Positions 59,415-64,000 of a DNA stretch of 64,000 nt are shown in pieces. The notes under the pieces were generated by a model. The model saw nothing but the letters and a program-made list of their open reading frames with translations. It searched no databases and had not been told where the DNA came from. A program made the translations under genes and the position numbers. The stretch spans positions 8,122,001 through 8,186,000 of the forward strand of contig JAPYXD010000555.1 in the NCBI GenBank assembly GCA_030998225.1, written 5' to 3'. The first letter of the stretch is position 1. The number at the start of each line of letters is the position of its first letter. This DNA comes from Diplolepis rosae (lineage: Eukaryota > Arthropoda > Insecta > Hymenoptera > Diplolepididae).

Positions 59415-60128
59415 CACTACCGGTCAGAATTGTGGGACCACCTGTTTTTCGGTGATTGCTTAAATTATCTTAATTTCAATCCTGTGAGTGGTGAAATTTG
59501 TACTCTTAATAATGTGAAAACCATCAAAATTATCTTTAAAATTAGTCTGGAATGAAATTGTTTTGTTAAATTTTGAAGAAGTTATTGCAAAAAAAGTCCA
59601 AATTTCAATGTTTTCTTAAATTTTAAATAAACATTTCATCTGTAAATAAATCATAATAAAGATCATATGAATATATATTTTAAGGGAATTCGATACAAAA
59701 TTCATGATTATATGTTTTATATATCTTATAAAAATGTTTTTCTCAGCAAAAGCAATATTGGAATTTTTCAAACTTTTTTATTTGAACTTTAACCTTGAGC
59801 AGTATGTAAGAAAAAAATTACACATCAATTCCAAGAATTTTGTTCGATTTTGTAGAAATTTAGCTTTAAAATTAGTCCAAGAACATTAAAAAATGTTGAT
59901 TATTTCAAAAGTTATTTAAAATTTAAGAAAGCATTGAAATTTTGACTTTTTCTGCAATAACTTCTTAAAAAATTAACAAAACGAATTCATGCTGGGCTCA
60001 TTTTATGAAAAATTTTGATAGCTTTGAATTTAATTTATAGAACAAATTTTTTCACTAACATAATTTAAATTAGGATAATTTAAGCAATTATCGAAAAACA
60101 GGTGGTCCCACAATTCTGACCGGTACTG
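59415..60128. mobile_element. Tc1-like foldback (TIR cagtaccggtcagaattgtg type)
   Basis: Left cactaccggtcagaattgtg and right cacaattctgaccggtactg are inverted, followed inward by ggaccacctgtttttcg. TA at 59413-59414 and 60129-60130. Further inverted blocks (tttcaatgttttcttaaatt / atttaagaaagcattgaaat) show long arms. It ends 136 bp upstream of the Nca 5'UTR exon. Confidence 0.88.
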
Positions 60129-60264
60129 TACATATAGTTTTAAAATTCTTGCTTTTTAAAGAAAACTTTTTACAATCAGCAGATGGGAATGGAAGATTCT
60201 TATTCAAAGCTTAAAATTTGAGGCGAAGTGATGGTTAATCGTTTCTACATCTTCTCTTTTTCAG

Positions 60265-60481
60265 GCGTGTCTGGTGCAGCGTACCAGCCACGAAGTTTGT
60301 GGTGTATAACGACACACGAAGGCTTGTAGACTCGAGTTGGCTATTACATATTTAAAGCGGATTCGAGATCCAGCGAGGTGAACTCCTGGAGCGAAAGCAG
60401 CGGCTTCAACGATGGGTAAACAGAACAGTAAACTCAAGCCGGAAGTGCTGGAAGATCTCAAACAGAACACCGAGTTTTCAG
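60265..60481 (+). CDS. Nca: Neurocalcin, 5'UTR and first coding exon
   Basis: A polypyrimidine acceptor (cttctctttttcag) precedes a GC-richer exon. ATG is at 60412-60414 and is the first ATG in the exon. Coding runs 60412-60481: MGKQNSKLKPEVLEDLKQNT then EFS plus one base (phase 1), before the donor gtgact. The sequence 60265-60411 is 5'UTR, so at least one upstream non-coding exon and the promoter lie further left. MGKxNSKL is the N-myristoylation start of the neurocalcin/hippocalcin class of neuronal Ca2+ sensors, and the protein matches Drosophila Nca as I know it. Neurocalcin is a Ca2+-myristoyl switch protein of the nervous system. The context ATGG with preceding CAACG is a good start. 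Confidence 0.96.
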
Positions 60482-61717
60482 GTGACTAGAAAACGTATAG
60501 CACTGACATTCCAGTCAACTGCAAATGAATCGTTTATTGCAAAAAGTGCCCCAGGGTCGGTTTTATATATGATTAATTCCTTAGGAGGCCCTTGACCCTT
60601 GACTCTCCAAGACCAAAAGATTCCTAGTCATCAAATTTCACCATTTTTGAAATTTCAGTACAAAAAATTACTTCTCACCTAGAATTTTCAATTTTAGAAT
60701 CCATATATCTGCATTAAATGTTTCAAAATATTCAGAGAATTATATCAATGAAACTGAATGTTTCAGGATGTCTACTAACCGGAAATTCAAAGTCAATCTA
60801 AAAATTGTATTTAAATTTGTATAAAATGTTTGCTGTGAAGACTAAATTTCTAATATAAGATTTTGATTAAAATACACCTAATTATTTCTATTCTTAGGCT
60901 TTATTTATAGTTTGTTTATAAATATAAATATTGTAATGTTTTTATATCTTAGAAGGTTTTTAAAGAGATAGAGTTTGTAAGAATAATTAAAAAAGAGTGT
61001 AAAACTCTCGTTTTTTTTTCTTGACCAAATGCACACTTGTTACTGGAAACGCTATAACTTAGTCCTCGTAAAACTCAGTTTGTAATAAAAATAGAACGCA
61101 ATAGTAATTTTGTAATTTAAAATATTCTATTAATTTACAACTCAAGATGCTCTGCAAGATTGGCAAAGGGCTTAAGTTGAATTGGCTCATAAATTTGTAT
61201 ACATTGCAAGGCTTTCCAATTTAGAACTTTCTTGGATTTGAATTTGATGGATTTTAATCAAGACTATAATAAGCACTCGTTTTGAGTATAGATGTAGATA
61301 CCTGAATCAATCCTTTAACTTTATTAAATAACACAAGTATGTGCGGTAAAAAAATAGTCGCTGAAATCGCATGCACGAGGCGTTCGGCATTCAAATATAC
61401 GTTCTCTATAAGAAAAGCTGCTGAATTATTAATCACCCTCGTAATTCAACACCACTTTTTTATTACGGAACTTGTTTTGCATTATGTGATACCATCGGAA
61501 AAAAAAGTTTGCAAAGAAAGGTCAGGGATAACGATGCTATAAAAATTCTTTATCGATTGTTGCTATTAATCAAATTTATATTTTTTAACTTATTTTTATT
61601 CAGAATTTAAAAACCAATTTAAATATTTTGAAATGTGATTTCAGAAACAAACCTTGAAAAAAAATGTAGATATAGTTATTTCATCAGAGCGAATAAATAA
61701 TAAATATATTTTTCCAG
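60482..61717 (+). other. First coding intron of Nca
   Basis: This is AT-rich sequence between the GT donor and AG acceptor. Nothing recognisable is in it. The open frame covering 61654-61717 is only an upstream extension of the exon. Confidence 0.85.
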
Positions 61718-61836
61718 ATGCGGAGATACAAGAATGGTACAAAGGGTTCCTAAAGGACTGCCCAAGTGGACATCTAAGCGTTGAGGAATTTAAGAAGATA
61801 TATGGGAACTTTTTTCCTTATGGAGATGCGTCTAAG
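61718..61836 (+). CDS. Nca: Neurocalcin, second coding exon
   Basis: This 119-bp exon has acceptor tttttccag and donor AAG|gtaaag. Joined to the first exon it restores codon GAT and continues [20 protein letters not shown] to FFPYGDASK, residues 24-63, ending in phase 0. [12 protein letters not shown] is the NCS signature spanning the inactive EF1. The remaining EF2-EF4 exons (~130 residues) lie beyond the right edge. The 1.24-kb intron between the exons contains no repeat I could assign. This exon ends about 16 codons past the EF1 CPSG, whereas the paralogue at 13323 starts two codons before its CPNG, so the intron positions differ between the two genes. Confidence 0.96.
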
Positions 61837-62560
61837 GTAAAGTGATAATTTTCTAAACATAAATCTATAAATGACGTAGTAATCTGAGCGATTATGAAAA
61901 TCGATACCGCCTAAGCTGCTATGATTAGTCGATCGTGTACACGAAGAACCTATTCATGTAATAATTATTCTAATCAATTCTCTTTATCTATTGATAACGC
62001 GCCGTGGACAAAGGTAACACGTTTGATTTATCATAAGCATGGCTAATGAACTCCAAATTCGTCATGTTTTCCAGTCAGTTTGAAACTCGACACAGGATGT
62101 ACTCAGTAACAACTTCTGTACAAAAGCGTTTATTATACATTTTTTTTATTTCATCAAATTCTTTAGTTTTCACACTTTTTTCTCACCTTCACATTTTATT
62201 ATTCTGCAAATTGCTAATCACAACTGTATTAGCATGAAATAAATACAATTTTAAGCATAGCGTTTTACTCTTTATAGAAATATTTTTTACTATTTTGCAT
62301 TTCTAAGAAAGTTATTTTATAAAGTAGTAGTAAAATACCATTCATAAAAGTACCTTTATATTAAAAATACTCTAAAAAAATTATTTACATTTTTCTGAGT
62401 GCATATCCTGTATTTTGCATAGGAATTTTTTTACAAAGTTTCTGCTCTCATAATGAAACATCATTCACTTAAAAAATATTTCATTAAGAATTAGGTTTCC
62501 TTTTAAATTTAAAAATTTCTGTTTTCTAGAATTTTTGAAACCTTTGTTACATTTTTTCTA
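61837..62560 (+). other. Nca intron, first part, no feature
   Basis: This is intronic sequence after the gtaaag donor. No repeat or coding element was recognised before the MITE at 62561. Confidence 0.6.
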
Positions 62561-62839
62561 CACGGAGAAACTTTTTACATCAATTTTTACTGTAGTATTT
62601 TTCAATTTAGGGAAAAACGTACCACTTTGAGAATTTTTGTTAGTAAAAATACTAAACTTTATAATAATGATATGAAACTTCAGTATAAACTATAGTAAAA
62701 TTTGCTATGAACTATGCTGAAGTTTCATATCATTATTATAAAGTTTAGTATTTTTACTAACAAAAATTCTCAAAGTGGTACGTTTTTCCCTAAATTGAAA
62801 AATACTATAGTAAAAATTAATATAAAAAGTTTCTCCGTG
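62561..62839. mobile_element. Palindromic MITE (TIR CACGGAGAAACTTTTTACAT), copy 3
   Basis: TA at 62559-62560 and 62840-62841. Arms near-perfectly inverted (tttcaatttagggaaaaacg, tgttagtaaaaatactaaac). In an Nca intron. Confidence 0.93.
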
Positions 62840-63528
62840 TAAATTTTATTTAAGAGTTTGAAATTTACCTGATGCATTGAGAATTGTGATTAAAGCTGAA
62901 TTTATTACTAAACTGTCCTAGTAAAATTAAATTAAATGATAATTTATTCACTTTTTAAAATTAGTTTTGGAACTAAGTATTGCTTTAATGCTCAACTTGA
63001 ATCTACACATACTTGTAGACTTACTTTTTGCACATGTATTTGTATAATAAACTTCAACATAGTCTAATTATGTCGTCACTGACTAACTCTTCAAGCCGTA
63101 GACGCCAAAGCAATATTAATTATTTATTACCGCTATCATTCTCAATCTACTCTCACTAGCATGTCTTAGTTTGCGCTTCATCACTAAATCAAACTTATAA
63201 AAACTGTGGAAGTAAAGGTTGATAGTGGCCGGAAAGGAACGCGGTATTGCCTATCCTTATACTCATCGATTTCTACTTACGTCGATTATATTTTATGTAC
63301 ATTTCCCTCTTTTTTATTGCACAATATGAAAATCAATGTTTAAACTTGCTCCAGAAATAAGGTTTTTCATTTTACTAGTCGACTGGAAAACTTTTCAGGA
63401 AAATAAATTGAATCAAAGTAAAACATTTTATTAAATTGAAAAGTTTTAAAATTAAAGAATAATGGAAATCAGGTTAAAGTACAAAAAGAATCAGTGAACT
63501 GAATTTTCCAGTTGTCTGCGATATTATA
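62840..63528. other. Nca intron, no definable feature
   Basis: Nothing supported. Confidence 0.5.
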
Positions 63529-64000
63529 CAGGGTGAGGCACATAAAGTGTTACAAAAATATCCAAAAATGTTTCAGACAAAAGTTTCAGTGTTTGAGAAG
63601 GCCGTTATACTGGACCACCCTATTTTTTCTTTCATTTCGTCAGGCGTTGTAGGTGCTACCGCCATTACGCGTTCTTTGACAAAACCCCATAAAAAGTAAT
63701 GTGGTGATGTTAGATCTGGCGGACGAAGTGGCTAAGCTACAGGGCCGCCTCGTCCTATCCACTTTTCGTAAAAAATCTCATTCATCACTTGTCTTGAACA
63801 CAGAGCATAATGGGGTGGTGCACCGTAACGTGTTGCATCCACATGTTCATGCGAACATGCAAGGGATCGTCTTCCATTAATTGAGACAGTACGTTTTGCA
63901 GAGAGTTTGCGTAAACTTGCCGAGTCAAGCGACATCCAATAAAATATGGACCAATGACGTGATCGCCGACAATGCCGCAACAACAATTAACGGGCCACGG
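63529..64000 (-). mobile_element. Tc1/mariner-type (DDE) transposon, partial at window edge
   Basis: Terminal sequence cagggtgaggcacataaagt after TA at 63527-63528. The interior runs off the right edge and encodes a transposase remnant on the minus strand. Confidence 0.8.
63585..64000 (-). pseudogene. IS630/Tc1-mariner DDE transposase remnant
   Basis: Read on minus, recognisable pieces are HVIGPYFIG, ANSLQ..LSQLMEDD, RYGAPPHYALCSRQVMNEIF, EKWIGRGGPVA, then a TAG at 63732-63734 where W is expected. The same frame continues PLRPPDLTSPHYFLWGFVKE and RVMAVAPTTPDEMKEKI. In this family the second catalytic acid sits in QDGAP and the third just before FFLWG. Here they read Y (RYGAP) and H (SPHYF), so the active site is destroyed as well as the frame broken. 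Confidence 0.82.

Overview
This window is animal, almost certainly insect, nuclear DNA. It is AT-rich and intron-dominated, carries U2-type splice sites, and contains parts of two neuronal calcium sensor (NCS) genes surrounded by a dense, nested population of DNA transposons. It is not bacterial and contains no operon, CRISPR array or prophage. The order is uncertain. The NCS proteins read like insect orthologues of Drosophila Nca and its neighbour CG7646, and the mariner and Tc1-like relics are of types common in insects.

Gene 1 (13323-52846, + strand) is an NCS protein. Three coding exons are visible at 13323-13466, 45800-45928 and 52670-52846. They give 149 in-phase residues from the degenerate EF1 (CPNG) through EF2, EF3 and EF4 to the stop. 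The first ~40 residues are not visible and probably lie upstream of the window. The introns are about 32.3 kb and 6.7 kb. From 52847 to about 58740 the sequence is almost free of the repeats that fill the introns, and it may be a long 3'UTR. Gene 2 (from 60265, + strand, running off the right edge) is neurocalcin (Nca). It shows a 5'UTR/start-codon exon (60265-60481) and a second coding exon (61718-61836), together encoding residues 1-63 with the myristoylation start and the CPSG EF1. Both genes lie head-to-tail on the same strand.

The rest is mobile-element debris. It includes: a mariner with intact DD34D residues but one frameshift and one nonsense codon (2645-3931), itself inserted in an older TA-flanked element (2412-5004); a second mariner (9218-12518) split by a MITE whose TA footprint can be read exactly; a foldback made of two inverted copies of a Tc1/mariner-type transposase C-terminus (5121-5874); a DDE transposase remnant at the right edge; many TA-flanked palindromic MITEs; several families of foldback elements flanked by TTAA (piggyBac-like target sites), two of which are validated by empty sites elsewhere in the window; tRNA-like SINE heads; two direct copies of a ~1.2 kb element just before exon 3; and a composite repeat family ending in GCGCGAAGCGCG mini-hairpins.

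Long foldbacks or repeat blocks end 70, 84, 136 and 216 bp upstream of four of the five visible splice acceptors. No transposon or stand-alone ORF here looks functional. The biological core is the NCS gene pair. The most interesting signals are the TTAA foldback families with their empty-site controls, the repeated mini-hairpin motif, the elements built from arrays of short palindromes, a possible gene-capturing TIR element at 40218-41363, and the repeat-free ~6 kb after gene 1.
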